In this document: piece after piece, positions 52,899 to 62,850 of the stretch
How positions within the stretch are numbered: the stretch's first letter is position 1
How the letters are laid out: the number at the start of each line of letters is the position of its first letter
Assembly: GCF_006384255.1 (NCBI RefSeq)
Contig: NZ_VCED01000002.1
Span: 310,001 to 374,000, forward strand
From: Haemophilus seminalis
GTDB lineage: Bacteria; Pseudomonadota; Gammaproteobacteria; Enterobacterales; Pasteurellaceae
Direction: 5' to 3'
Length of the DNA stretch: 64,000 nt
Position numbers and translations under genes: made by a program
Notes under the pieces: generated by a model
Databases searched by the model: none
What the model saw: only the letters and a program-made list of their open reading frames with translations
What the model was told of the DNA's origin: nothing

Positions 52899-54023
52899 TT
52901 AATTTCTTTCATAAGGTGCATCCGTTAAGGTCTTTAAAAAAGATTCTAGTGCATCAATTTCTGTATCAGTTAATGGTTTTCCTTTAAGCGCGTCGTGGCT
53001 TACAGTTGGTGCATATTCGGGCAAATCCCAGGGCTTACTGGTTTCTGGATTAATTTTTCGTGCAGGGTTATTGTAGCTATCTAAGAATAATAATACGGTG
53101 CGAAGTTTTTTAAATACTCCATTGTGCATGTAAGGTGCAGTAACTGCGACATTACGGAGTGTGGGTACTTTGAATTTTCCTTTTTGTTTTTCATCCCCCT
53201 TTACCATTGGATTATCGAGCAATCCATTATCAATCCAGTTATTGTCTAATTTATTATGTGCAATTAAGGCTTCATTCTTAGGAACACCAAGATTGAAATA
53301 ACGATAGTTTGTGAAAGTTTCTTCTTCGTGATCGTCTGTCTGTAATTGATGACAATTACTGCAATTTGTTTTTTCTTTATCAAAAAATAATGCTTTTCCT
53401 AAAGATTCTTGTTCTGTGAGGGTATCCTTTCCAGCTAAAGTGCGGTCGTATTTTGAGCTGAATTGGTTAAATAAATCTAAATGTTCAAAAGTAGCTAATG
53501 CTTGTTCCATAATGGCATATATTTTCTGATTATCTTTCCATATTTCGGCACCGAAATATTTTGTAATGTAATCTTTCACGGCTTGATTTTCTTCAATACG
53601 TTTTACTACATCTGCTTTATCTTTCATGCCCATTTCTACAGGGTTTAATGGCGGACCTCCAGCTTGTTCAGCAAGATCTTTTGCTCTACCATCCCAGAAT
53701 TGTCCACCCACATAATCTTTAATTTTTTCATCAAAATGGAAGCTAGGTGAATACTTAGCATAAAGTGCAGTTGGCGTGTTACGGTTACCAAATTTTGTTG
53801 GATCATCTCCTTGAGAGACCATATGAGCGATGTCATTTTGACGCAAGTCAGCAAAGGCTGCTGCTGGCATATGGCAAGTGGAGCAGGATTGGGTCTTATT
53901 ATGAGAGAGGGATTTATCAAAAAAGAAAACTTCTCCAAGACCGAGTAAAATAGGATCGATTTTTTTTTCCTGTGCTAGACATAGAGTGGGGAGAATTAAC
54001 ATAGGAAGTAATAATTTTTTCAT
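52899..54023 (-). CDS. Di-heme cytochrome c peroxidase (CcpA/MauG family)
   Basis: Periplasmic enzyme that reduces hydrogen peroxide with electrons from the respiratory chain. 374 residues with signal peptide MKKLLLPMLILPTLCLA. Two c-type heme sites: C47-S-T-C50-H51 and C221-S-N-C224-H225. Family motifs GRNTPT-like GNRNTPTAL, FWDGRA and PTLRNVAVTAPYMHNG are present. I do not recall it in strain Rd, so it may be accessory. It contains an uptake signal. Confidence 0.9.
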   Translation of the reverse strand: MKKLLLPMLILPTLCLAQEKKIDPILLGLGEVFFFDKSLSHNKTQSCSTCHMPAAAFADLRQNDIAHMVSQGDDPTKFGNRNTPTALYAKYSPSFHFDEKIKDYVGGQFWDGRAKDLAEQAGGPPLNPVEMGMKDKADVVKRIEENQAVKDYITKYFGAEIWKDNQKIYAIMEQALATFEHLDLFNQFSSKYDRTLAGKDTLTEQESLGKALFFDKEKTNCSNCHQLQTDDHEEETFTNYRYFNLGVPKNEALIAHNKLDNNWIDNGLLDNPMVKGDEKQKGKFKVPTLRNVAVTAPYMHNGVFKKLRTVLLFLDSYNNPARKINPETSKPWDLPEYAPTVSHDALKGKPLTDTEIDALESFLKTLTDAPYERN

Positions 54024-54070
54024 TTAGACTCCAATAAAAAATAGGTAAAAAACAAACCGCACTTTGGGTT

Positions 54071-55915
54071 TTATTCTATATGTTCACTCAAGAATCCACC
54101 GCTTTGGTGAGCCCATAGTTTTGCATATAGTCCATTGCGCTCCAGTAATTCAGCATGAGTACCTTGTTCAACAATTTGTCCTTTATCAAGCACAATCAGG
54201 CGATCCATTGCGGCGATGGTGGATAAACGATGAGCAATGGCAATCACTGTTTTATTTTCCATCATCTTATCGAGACTTTCTTGTATCGCCACTTCTACTT
54301 CTGAATCCAGTGCGCTTGTGGCTTCATCTAACAATAGAATTGGTGCATCTTTTAACATGACACGGGCAATAGCAATGCGCTGACGCTGACCACCTGAAAG
54401 TTTTACACCTCGTTCACCCACATGGGCATCATAGCCTTTTCTGCCTTGAGCATCAGTGAGAAATGGAATGAAATCAGCAGCTTCAGCTCTTTCAGCAGCT
54501 AAAACCATTTCTTCATCTGTGGCATTAGGGCGTCCATAAATAATATTATCACGAACAGAGCGGTGTAGCAGAGAAGTGTCTTGAGTCACTAAACCGATTT
54601 GGCGTCGTAAACTTTCTTGTTGCACATCTAGTACATCTTGCCCATCAATGGTAATCGCGCCTTGTTGTGCTTCATAGAAACGCAGCAATAAGTTTACAAT
54701 CGTAGATTTTCCTGCACCAGAACGACCGATTAGTCCGACTTTTTCACCTGGTTTGATGGTGAGATTGAAATGATTGAGTAATGGTTTTGTCGGATCATAA
54801 CCAAAGGTAATATCGTTAAATTTAATTTCCCCTTGCTTCACTTGTAACGGCGATGCTCGTGGTTTATCTACAATGGTATGAGGTTTAGTTAAAGTATTCA
54901 TTCCGTCGTTTACGGTTCCGATATTCTCAAACAAACGGGCAGATTCCCACGTAATCCAACGAGAAAGCCCGTTTACGCGTAATGCCATTGCCGTTGCCGT
55001 TGCAATTGCACCCACGCCAACTTGCCCATTTTTCCATAAAATAATGCCGAGTACGGCGGTGCTTAGTGTAAGTAAAATATTAGCTGTATAGGTGAGAGTG
55101 TCCAGTGATGTGGCTAAGCGCATTTGGGCGTGCACTGTGACCATAAAATCTTCCATGGAACGCTTGGCATAAGCTGCCTCGCGCGAACCGTGAGAGAATA
55201 ATTTTACTGTAGCAATATTGGAATAAGCATCTGTAATGCGTCCTGTCATTAAAGAACGTGCGTTCGCTTGTCGTTGAGCAGTCTTTGATAGTTTAGGAAT
55301 AAGGGTTCGTAGGATAAAAATAAAAATCGTAATCCAAGCAATAAATGGCAGTAAGAACCAAGAATCTAATGCTGCGAGAACTAATCCTGATGTAATAAAA
55401 TATACGATGACATATACAAACATATCCGCAAGTGTGAGTACCGTATCACGAACAGCAAGTGCGGTTTGCATTACTTTGGCAGATACTCTGCCAGCAAATT
55501 CATCTTGATAAAAACTCAAACTTTGTCCAAGCATTAAAAGATGGAAATTCCAACGTAATCGCATTGGAAATACACCTTGTAAGGTTTGTAAACGTACGGT
55601 AGAGGCTAAAAATCCCCACACGATGCTAATAAGTAATAGGGCAGCCATGCCAATTAATAAATGGCCTTTTTCTTGCCATAATGTCTCAGGCGTGAATGTC
55701 CCTAACCAATCTACAAGCGTTCCCATAAATTGGAATAATACGGCTTCCATTACACCAGTACCAACCGTTAGCACTGTCAGTAAGAGAATCCAGCCTTTCA
55801 TTCCTTCAATGCTAGACCAAATAAAGCGCAATAAGCCTTTTTTAGGTGTTGTTGGATTACCTTCTGGATAAGGATTTAAACGGTTTTCAAACCATGAAAA
55901 AATTTTGTTAAACAT
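54071..55915 (-). CDS. ABC exporter, fused membrane and ATPase domains
   Basis: 614 residues, a half-transporter of the MsbA/MdlB type. Six-helix ABC membrane domain (about 35-330), then the ATPase with Walker A GRSGAGKST (near 405), signature LSGGQRQR and Walker B PILLLDEATSALD. Substrate unknown; it is not MsbA itself by N-terminus. The AraC-type regulator upstream is on the same strand and could control or be cotranscribed with it (gap about 78 nt). Confidence 0.88.
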   Translation of the reverse strand: MFNKIFSWFENRLNPYPEGNPTTPKKGLLRFIWSSIEGMKGWILLLTVLTVGTGVMEAVLFQFMGTLVDWLGTFTPETLWQEKGHLLIGMAALLLISIVWGFLASTVRLQTLQGVFPMRLRWNFHLLMLGQSLSFYQDEFAGRVSAKVMQTALAVRDTVLTLADMFVYVIVYFITSGLVLAALDSWFLLPFIAWITIFIFILRTLIPKLSKTAQRQANARSLMTGRITDAYSNIATVKLFSHGSREAAYAKRSMEDFMVTVHAQMRLATSLDTLTYTANILLTLSTAVLGIILWKNGQVGVGAIATATAMALRVNGLSRWITWESARLFENIGTVNDGMNTLTKPHTIVDKPRASPLQVKQGEIKFNDITFGYDPTKPLLNHFNLTIKPGEKVGLIGRSGAGKSTIVNLLLRFYEAQQGAITIDGQDVLDVQQESLRRQIGLVTQDTSLLHRSVRDNIIYGRPNATDEEMVLAAERAEAADFIPFLTDAQGRKGYDAHVGERGVKLSGGQRQRIAIARVMLKDAPILLLDEATSALDSEVEVAIQESLDKMMENKTVIAIAHRLSTIAAMDRLIVLDKGQIVEQGTHAELLERNGLYAKLWAHQSGGFLSEHIE

Positions 55916-55993
55916 ATCTTTTCCTTAAAAAGAAAAGGCAACAGACGTTGCCTTTCAAAAAACTTGGCGATTATAGCGCAAAAATTCTCCAAT

Positions 55994-56890
55994 TTATAGG
56001 CTAGCAGATTTTCTGTATTGGCTTGGTGAAAGTTGGTAGTAATTCTTGAAGGCTTTACTAAAATGCGCCTCCGATTGATACCCAACTTCTAAAGCAATAG
56101 CAAGTACGGATTGTTGGGATTGCTTTAATAAAAATGCCGCAGATTGTAACCGCACTTGAGTAATAAAACGCCCTGGCGACATACCAAGTTGTTGTTGAAA
56201 AACACGAATAAAGTTTGCTCGAGACATTGCAGAAAGATCGGCTAATTGTTCAATTCGCCAATCTTCTTGAGGGCGTTGTAATATCGCACCTAGCACCGCA
56301 TTTAATCGCTTGTCTTGCAACGCGAGTAGCACACCGCCTGTAATTAAGTTCTCTTGAATCGCATGGCGTAAAATATAAATTAAAAGCACATTCGAAAGTG
56401 CATCGACGACAGATTTTGTACCTACATCGTTTTTTTGTGCTTCTTTTAGAAAAAGTTGAACCAAAGGATGAATCGGTGTATCGCATAAATTGAGATGCAA
56501 ATATTCAGGCATAGAAGCGGTGAGGAGTGCATCTTGCTGATAATAAAACGCCCCACAGAACATTTTTAAATCAGGCGTGCCTTGCCCTACTTGATATAAT
56601 TCAAATGCACCTTGCCAGCTTTTTTTCAATGATGCGTCCTTTGTTTTATCAGACGAATGACGCATAAAGTGCGGTTGATTTTGGGGAAGGAAAAAGATAT
56701 CACCTTCCTTTAAATGAAATTGCTTTTGCCCGAGTGTAAGCCAGCATTCGCCTTGTTCAATAAGATGGAATACTCCTTTTCCTGCATCTTTTTCTTGATG
56801 GGCGACTTGCCATTCACCTTGAAATTCACAGCGAATATTAATTTCCCCACGCACTTGTGCTAAATGGGTGAGTTTATCTAAATAATCCAT
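55994..56890 (-). CDS. AraC-family transcriptional regulator with cupin domain
   Basis: 298 residues. N-terminal cupin/AraC_binding part with FHLIEQGECWLTLG, KEGDIFFLPQNQPH, and two C-terminal helix-turn-helix units (about 200-295), ending ALEVGYQSEAHFSKAFKNYYQLSPSQYRK. Divergent from the AhpD-like gene, an arrangement in which such regulators usually control the neighbour. Effector unknown. Confidence 0.9.
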   Translation of the reverse strand: MDYLDKLTHLAQVRGEINIRCEFQGEWQVAHQEKDAGKGVFHLIEQGECWLTLGQKQFHLKEGDIFFLPQNQPHFMRHSSDKTKDASLKKSWQGAFELYQVGQGTPDLKMFCGAFYYQQDALLTASMPEYLHLNLCDTPIHPLVQLFLKEAQKNDVGTKSVVDALSNVLLIYILRHAIQENLITGGVLLALQDKRLNAVLGAILQRPQEDWRIEQLADLSAMSRANFIRVFQQQLGMSPGRFITQVRLQSAAFLLKQSQQSVLAIALEVGYQSEAHFSKAFKNYYQLSPSQYRKSASL

Positions 56891-56949
56891 AATGAGATGT
56901 TAGCGATAAAAATTGAGATAAATAAGCAAGTATCATAATCCAATCTGCC

Positions 56950-56955
56950 TATAAT
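56950..56955 (+). promoter_or_regulatory. Candidate -10 box of the AhpD-like gene
   Basis: TATAAT 48 nt before the start, in the gap to the divergent AraC regulator. The -35 region is weak, as for an activator-dependent promoter. Low certainty. Confidence 0.35.
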
Positions 56956-57002
56956 TTGCCACACCAGTTTCGTTATTAATTCAATATATTTAGGAGAACA
57001 TT

Positions 57003-57344
57003 ATGTTTGCAGATTGGAAAGAAGAAACATCACACGTTAAAAAATCATTTGGTGCGTTAGGTAAACAATATCCAAAAATGTTACAAGCTTACCAAGCATT
57101 AGGCGCAGCAGCGGCAGAAGGCAACGTGCTTGACGATAAAACTCGTGAGCTTATCGCATTAGCCGTTGCTGTAACGACTCGTTGCGAAAGCTGCATTAGC
57201 GTACACGCAGAAGAAGCTGTAAAGGCTGGCGCAAGAGAAGCTGAAGTAGCAGCAGCATTAGCAATGTCTATCGCATTAAATGCAGGCGCCGCTTATACTT
57301 ATTCTTTGCGTGCATTGGAAGCATATAACGTACAGAAAGGTTAA
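57003..57344 (+). CDS. Carboxymuconolactone decarboxylase / AhpD-like protein
   Basis: 113 residues, CMD fold. The redox pair C61-E-S-C64 with H68 (CESCISVHAEEAVKAG) matches AhpD-type alkylhydroperoxidases. Likely a small peroxide- or aldehyde-linked oxidoreductase. Divergent from the AraC regulator. AGGAGAAC before the ATG. Confidence 0.9.
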   Translation: MFADWKEETSHVKKSFGALGKQYPKMLQAYQALGAAAAEGNVLDDKTRELIALAVAVTTRCESCISVHAEEAVKAGAREAEVAAALAMSIALNAGAAYTYSLRALEAYNVQKG

Positions 57345-57375
57345 TTACCCGTCATTCCATAGAGTTAAGTTGATT

Positions 57376-57410
57376 AAAATGAGCGTTATCTTCTGGTGAT
57401 GCTCATTTTT
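57376..57410 (+). terminator. Terminator between the AhpD-like gene and rlmJ
   Basis: AAAATGAGC (57376-57384) and GCTCATTTT (57401-57409) flank a 16-nt loop and end in T's. It serves both converging genes. Confidence 0.8.
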
Positions 57411-58256
57411 CTATTCCGGTGTAATCCAGTCGACCGTCCAGCTTCCTGTACCTTCTGGAACTAATGTTTTTGTGAGATAAGGCAAAATTTCTTTCATTTG
57501 GGTTTCTAATGTCCAAGGTGGATTAATTACTACCATACCGCTTGCCGTCATACCTCGTTGATCGCTATCAGGGCGAACAGCGAGCTCAATTTTTAGAATT
57601 TTTCTAATTCCCGTTGCTTCTAAGCCCTTAAAAATACGTTTAGTTTGTTGGCGTAATACAACAGGATACCAAATCGCATAAGTGCCAGTGGCAAAACGCT
57701 TATAGCCTTCTTCAATAGCCTTGACGACAAGATCATAATCTTCTTTTAATTCATAAGGCGGATCGATTAGCACCAAGCCACGGCGTTCTTTTGGTGGTAG
57801 TGTTGCTTTGACTTGTTGAAAGCCATTGTCACATTTTACGGTGACATTTTTGTAGTCACTAAAATTATTTCGAAGAATTGGATAATCGCTAGGATGAAGT
57901 TCAGTCAATAGTGCGCGATCTTGTGGGCGTAACAATTCAGCAGCAATTAACGGTGAGCCAGCGTAATAACGTAGTTCTTTGCCACCATAATTGAGTTTTT
58001 TGATCATTTTTACATAACGAGCAATATCTTCGGGTAAGTCTGTTTGATCCCACAAGCGTCCAATACCTTCTTTATATTCTCCCGTTTTTTCTGATTCGTT
58101 TGAGTATAAACGATAACGACCTACACCAGAGTGCGTATCCAAATAAAAAAAGCCTTTTTCTTTGAGTTTAAGATTTTCCAAAATGAGCATTAAGACGATA
58201 TGTTTCAAGACATCAGCATGATTGCCCGCATGGAATGAGTGACGATAACTCAGCAT
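57411..58256 (-). CDS. rlmJ: 23S rRNA (adenine-2030-N6)-methyltransferase RlmJ
   Basis: 281 residues from ATG 58256 (AGGATA upstream). N-terminal MLSYRHSFHAGNHADVLKH is the signature, and the catalytic motif is VLIDPPYEL (DPPY). Formerly yhiR/comJ-like; in E. coli it also affects use of DNA as nutrient. The frame to 58286 lacks support. Followed upstream by mrcA on the same strand. Confidence 0.94.
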   Translation of the reverse strand: MLSYRHSFHAGNHADVLKHIVLMLILENLKLKEKGFFYLDTHSGVGRYRLYSNESEKTGEYKEGIGRLWDQTDLPEDIARYVKMIKKLNYGGKELRYYAGSPLIAAELLRPQDRALLTELHPSDYPILRNNFSDYKNVTVKCDNGFQQVKATLPPKERRGLVLIDPPYELKEDYDLVVKAIEEGYKRFATGTYAIWYPVVLRQQTKRIFKGLEATGIRKILKIELAVRPDSDQRGMTASGMVVINPPWTLETQMKEILPYLTKTLVPEGTGSWTVDWITPE

Positions 58257-58328
58257 AATATATCCTTTGTTTAATAACGAAGGCAAGCCAATTGACTCGC
58301 CTGATTGTGCACTAAAGTGCGGTCATTT

Positions 58329-60929
58329 TTAGAAGAGTTCTTCTGGTTGTGCTGCAGGCGTTGGCGTATTGCCTTCATTATTTAAGCGTTGCTGTAACTC
58401 CGTAGGAACATAATAACCACGCTCTTGCATTTCCGAAAGATAGGTACGTGTCGGTTCAGTACCTACAATAAAATATTCTTTACGTCCACCAGCGGGAGAA
58501 AGCAACCCAGTCATCGTATCAATACTTTTTTCCATAATTTTTGGTGGTAACGGTAATTTACGTTCAGGTTTGTCGCTCAATGCAGTTTTCATATAAGCGA
58601 CCCAAGCTGGCATCGCTGTTTTCGCACCCGCTTCTCCGCGCCCGAGTACACGTTTGTTGTCGTCAAATCCGACATAAGTTGTGGTTACTAAGTTTGCACC
58701 AAATCCTGCATACCAAGCCACTTTTGAACTGTTGGTGGTACCTGTTTTTCCGCCTATATCGCTACGTTTAATGGTTTGTGCAATGCGCCAACTGGTGCCT
58801 TTCCAGTCTAAACCTTGTTCGCCATAAATTGCCGTATTTAAGGCGCTGCGGATTAAAAATGCTAACTCGCCACTAATGACACGTGGTGCATATTCTATTT
58901 TCGACGAGGCATTTTTTGCTGCTGCCATTAAATCAATCGCATCTTCTTTAAGTGCGGTTACATTTGATTGTAATTCTGGCAGTTCAGGTACAGTTTCAGG
59001 TTGTTGATCAACTTCTTCACCGTTTGTGCTGTCATCTGATGGTTTTAAGGCATTTTCGCCTAAAGGAATATTTGCAAAGCCGTTGATTTTGTCTTTGGTT
59101 TCACCATAAACCACAGGGATATCATTACACTCAATACAAGCAATTTTAGGGTTTGCAACAAATAAGTCTTTACCCGCGTTATCTTGAATTTTTTCAATGA
59201 TATAAGGTTCAATGAGGAAACCGCCATTATCAAATACCGCATAAGCTCTAGCCATTTCTAATGGCGTGAAAGAGGCTGCGCCAAGTGCTAAGGCTTCACT
59301 TGCAAAATATTGATCACGTTTAAAACCAAAACGTTGTAAAAATTCTGCTGTGAAATCAATACCTGCCGTTTGGATAGCACGAATAGCAATCATATTTTTG
59401 GATTGACCTAATCCTACGCGTAAACGCATTGGGCCATCATAACGATCAGGTGAGTTTTTTGGTTGCCACAATTTTTGTCCAGGTTTTTGAATAGAAATTG
59501 GGCTGTCTTGTAATACGCTAGAAAGTGTTAAACCTTTTTCTAATGCCGCTGCGTAAATAAATGGTTTAATAGAAGAACCCACTTGAACTAAGGATTGTGT
59601 TGCACGGTTGAACTTACTTTGTTCATAGCTAAAGCCACCAACAATGGCTTCAATCGCACCATTATCTGAGTTAAGTGATACTAATGCAGAGTTAGCTGCT
59701 GGAATTTGTCCTAATTGCCATTCACCATTAGTGAGTTGACGAATCCAAATTTGCTCACCTACTTTTACAGGATTACTTCTGCCAGTCCAACGCATTGCAT
59801 TAGTAGATAGCGTCATTTTTTCACCTGATGCTAATAATAGATCCGCACCACCTTTTGCCATTCCAACCACGGCAGCTGGAATAAATGGGTTAGAATCTGG
59901 CAATTTACGTAAAAACGCTAGAATACGTTCATCATCCCAAGCAGCTTCATTTTTTTGCCATAAAGGCGCACCACCACGATACCCACGACGCATATCGTAA
60001 TCAATTAAGTTGTTACGTACGGCTTTTTGAGCTTCAGCTTGGTCTTTTGAAAGTACAGTGGTAAATACTTTATAACCACTGGTGTAGGCATTTTCTTCAC
60101 CAAAACGGCGAACCATTTCTTGGCGCACCATTTCAGTGACATAATCTGCCCGAAATTCAAATTTTGCACCATGATAACTGGCGACGATAGGCTCTTTTAA
60201 TGCAGCATCATATTCTTCTTTGCTGATGTATTTTTCATCTAACATTCGGCTTAGCACCACATTGCGGCGTTCTTCTGAACGTTTTAAAGAATAAAGTGGG
60301 TTCATGGTTGAAGGTGCTTTTGGTAAGCCTGCGATAATGGCCATTTCCGATAACGTCAATTCATTTAATGATTTACCGAAATAGGTTTGTGCAGCAGCCG
60401 CAACACCATAAGAACGATAGCCTAAAAAGATTTTATTTAAATAAAGCTCTAAGATTTCTTGTTTAGTGAGGGTATTTTCAATTTCTACCGCAAGTACGGC
60501 TTCACGTGCTTTACGAATAATAGTTTTTTCTGGAGTTAAGAAAAAGTTACGTGCTAATTGTTGGGTGATCGTACTTGCACCTTGTGATGCGCCACCATTA
60601 TTCACTGCAACAAATAATGCGCGCGCAATGCCGATAGGATCGAGGCCATGGTGATCATAAAAGCGGCTATCTTCCGTCGCTAAAAATGCATCAATTAAGC
60701 GTTGTGGTACTTCAGCTAATTTCACTGGAATACGTCGTTGCTCACCCACTTCACCAATTAATTTACCATCGGCCGTATAAATCTGCATTGGCTGTTGTAA
60801 TTCAACGGTTTTTAATGCTTCTACTGAGGGCAATTCTGATTTTAGGTGGAAATACAGCATTCCGCCTGCGGCTAAACCTAAAATACATAAAGTTAATAGG
60901 GTACTAAATATTAATTTTGCGATCCGCAT
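58329..60929 (-). CDS. mrcA: Penicillin-binding protein 1A (bifunctional)
   Basis: Class A PBP, also called ponA. 866 residues: membrane anchor (about 8-27), transglycosylase GT51 with EDSRFYDHHGLD (near 87) and QGASTITQQLARN, an OB-like insert, then transpeptidase with S452-x-x-K455 (GSSIKPF), and K728-T-G-T. All catalytic motifs look intact. It is divergent from comA; the CRP-S site overlaps its start codon. Confidence 0.95.
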   Translation of the reverse strand: MRIAKLIFSTLLTLCILGLAAGGMLYFHLKSELPSVEALKTVELQQPMQIYTADGKLIGEVGEQRRIPVKLAEVPQRLIDAFLATEDSRFYDHHGLDPIGIARALFVAVNNGGASQGASTITQQLARNFFLTPEKTIIRKAREAVLAVEIENTLTKQEILELYLNKIFLGYRSYGVAAAAQTYFGKSLNELTLSEMAIIAGLPKAPSTMNPLYSLKRSEERRNVVLSRMLDEKYISKEEYDAALKEPIVASYHGAKFEFRADYVTEMVRQEMVRRFGEENAYTSGYKVFTTVLSKDQAEAQKAVRNNLIDYDMRRGYRGGAPLWQKNEAAWDDERILAFLRKLPDSNPFIPAAVVGMAKGGADLLLASGEKMTLSTNAMRWTGRSNPVKVGEQIWIRQLTNGEWQLGQIPAANSALVSLNSDNGAIEAIVGGFSYEQSKFNRATQSLVQVGSSIKPFIYAAALEKGLTLSSVLQDSPISIQKPGQKLWQPKNSPDRYDGPMRLRVGLGQSKNMIAIRAIQTAGIDFTAEFLQRFGFKRDQYFASEALALGAASFTPLEMARAYAVFDNGGFLIEPYIIEKIQDNAGKDLFVANPKIACIECNDIPVVYGETKDKINGFANIPLGENALKPSDDSTNGEEVDQQPETVPELPELQSNVTALKEDAIDLMAAAKNASSKIEYAPRVISGELAFLIRSALNTAIYGEQGLDWKGTSWRIAQTIKRSDIGGKTGTTNSSKVAWYAGFGANLVTTTYVGFDDNKRVLGRGEAGAKTAMPAWVAYMKTALSDKPERKLPLPPKIMEKSIDTMTGLLSPAGGRKEYFIVGTEPTRTYLSEMQERGYYVPTELQQRLNNEGNTPTPAAQPEELF

Positions 60930-60936
60930 CGTAAAA
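60915..60936 (+). promoter_or_regulatory. CRP-S site of comABCDE, overlapping the mrcA start
   Basis: TTTTGCGATCCGCATCGTAAAA fits the CRP-S consensus, with both half sites GCGAT and ATCG. The centre lies about 102 nt before comA; a start site near 60967 is expected. The mrcA start codon (60927-60929) is inside the site. Confidence 0.9.
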
Positions 60937-61027
60937 TTCTCGCTTCGTTAATGAATATTCTTGTCAAGAGACCTATGATTTGGCTGCTAAGTATAAAAGA
61001 TTCAGCCTTTAAAGAATAGGAAAGAAT

Positions 61028-61825
61028 ATGCAATTCTCTCGGAAAAATCACCGCACTTTACAAATTGGTATTCACCGTAAGCAAGGTGATTTTGATTTAG
61101 TGTGGTTTGATGAACTTGAACAGCCACAATGTTATCAAGCGTCTATCAATGATAGCGATTTAAAAAATCGTTTTTTGCGACATTTAAAAACACAATATCA
61201 AGGGAAAACCTTTTCTTTGCAGTTTGTGGCAAGCATTTCCGTTCACTTGATTTGGTCGAAAGTATTAATGTTGCCGCAAATATTAAATGCGCAAGAATGT
61301 CATCAACAATGTAAATTTGTGATTGAGAAAGAGCTGCCCATTCCTTTAGAGGAATTGTGGTTTGATTATATTTCTACTCCGTTAAAGCAAGGTTTTCGTT
61401 TAGAGATTACGGCAATTCGAGAAGCGAGTGCGCAAACTTATTTGCAAGATTTTCAACCATTTAAAATTAATGTGTTAGATGTTGTTCCTCATAGCATCTT
61501 GCGTGCATTTCAATATTTGTTGAATGAACAAGTGCGGTCAGAAAATATCTTGTTTTTATTTCAAGAAGATGACTATTGTTTGGCGATTTGTGAAAGATCT
61601 CAGCAATCGCAAATTTTACAATCTCACGAAAATTTGACCGTACTCTATGAGCAATTTACCGAACGTTTTGATGGACAAATTGAACGAATTTTTGTGTATC
61701 AAATTCCTTCACGTCATACGCCATTACCAGAAAACTGGCAGCGAGTAGAAACGGATTTACCTTTTATCGCGCTTGGCAATGCGTTGTGGCAGAAAGATTT
61801 ACATCAACAAAAAATGGGTAACTAA
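61028..61825 (+). CDS. comA: Competence protein ComA (PilM-like)
   Basis: 265 residues, actin-like fold of PilM type, cytoplasmic. First gene of the comABCDEF operon whose products assemble the type IV pilus/DNA uptake machinery. Two uptake signals lie inside. The ATPase motifs of actin folds cannot be seen clearly. comB follows with no gap. Confidence 0.9.
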   Translation: MQFSRKNHRTLQIGIHRKQGDFDLVWFDELEQPQCYQASINDSDLKNRFLRHLKTQYQGKTFSLQFVASISVHLIWSKVLMLPQILNAQECHQQCKFVIEKELPIPLEELWFDYISTPLKQGFRLEITAIREASAQTYLQDFQPFKINVLDVVPHSILRAFQYLLNEQVRSENILFLFQEDDYCLAICERSQQSQILQSHENLTVLYEQFTERFDGQIERIFVYQIPSRHTPLPENWQRVETDLPFIALGNALWQKDLHQQKMGN

Positions 61826-62332
61826 ATGTCGATGAATTTATTACCTTGGCGTACTTATCAACATCAAAAGCGTTTACGTCGTTTAGTTTTTTATTTCGCT
61901 TTATTTATCTTACTTGCGATCAATTTAACCTTGGCTTTTAGCCATTTGATTGAACAACAGAAACAAAATTTGCAGGTGCAGCAAAAGTTATTTGAGCAAC
62001 TCAATCAGCAATTTCACAAAACTACCACTCAAATTGATCTATTACGTAGTGCGGTGAGAGTTGGTGAAGTTTTGCAATCTCTCACGAATGGGCAAGTTCA
62101 AAATAGTTTGCAGCGGTTAAGTGAATTGCCTCTTCAGAAAGGCGAATTAAATCGATTTAAACAAGATGCTTATAACTTAAGTTTGGAAGGTCGAGCACAA
62201 GATCAAACAGAATTTGAATCGGTACATCAATTTTTAAATAAACATTTTCCCAATGTGAAATTAAGTCAGGTTCAGCCTGAACAACATACATTGTTTTTTC
62301 GCTTTGATATGGAACAAGGAGAGGAAAAGTGA
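61826..62332 (+). CDS. comB: Competence protein ComB (PilN-like)
   Basis: 168 residues. Short cytoplasmic N-terminus with MNLLPWRTYQHQKRLRR, a PilN hallmark for PilM binding, one membrane helix (about 22-42), a coiled coil (44-80), and a periplasmic domain. Stop overlaps comC. Confidence 0.9.
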   Translation: MSMNLLPWRTYQHQKRLRRLVFYFALFILLAINLTLAFSHLIEQQKQNLQVQQKLFEQLNQQFHKTTTQIDLLRSAVRVGEVLQSLTNGQVQNSLQRLSELPLQKGELNRFKQDAYNLSLEGRAQDQTEFESVHQFLNKHFPNVKLSQVQPEQHTLFFRFDMEQGEEK

Positions 62333-62850
62333 AAGCCTTTTTTAACGATCCTTTTACTCCTTTTGGAAAATGGCTGAGTCAGCCTTTTTATGTGCACGGT
62401 TTAACTTTTTTATTGTTATTAAGTGCGGTGATTTTTCGCCCCATTTTAGATTATATCGAGGGGAGCTCGCGTTTCCATGAAACCGAAAGTGAATTAGCAG
62501 GGAAAAGGTCAGAATTGTTGCATCAACAGAAAATTTTAACCTCTTTACAGCAGCAATCGGAAAGCCGAAAACTTTCTTCAGAACTGGCTGCGCAAATTAT
62601 GCCTTTGAATAAACAAATTCAACGTTTAGCTGCGCGTAACGGTTTATCTCAGAATTTACGTTGGGAAATGGGGCAACAGCCTATTTTGCATTTACAGCTT
62701 ACTGGGCATTTTGAAAAAACGAAGACATTTTTAACCGCGCTTTTAGCTAATACGTCACAGCTTTCTGTAAGTCGGCTGCAATTTATGAAACCCGAAGACA
62801 GCCCATTGCAAACCGAGATCATTTTTCAGCTAGATAAGGAGGCAAAATGA
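62329..62850 (+). CDS. comC: Competence protein ComC (PilO-like)
   Basis: 173 residues. One membrane helix (about 20-38), a coiled coil (about 48-85), then a ferredoxin-like periplasmic domain. Forms the inner-membrane alignment complex with ComB. Start overlaps comB by 4 nt (GTGA region); its stop overlaps comD by 4 nt (ATGA). Confidence 0.88.
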   Translation: MKAFFNDPFTPFGKWLSQPFYVHGLTFLLLLSAVIFRPILDYIEGSSRFHETESELAGKRSELLHQQKILTSLQQQSESRKLSSELAAQIMPLNKQIQRLAARNGLSQNLRWEMGQQPILHLQLTGHFEKTKTFLTALLANTSQLSVSRLQFMKPEDSPLQTEIIFQLDKEAK

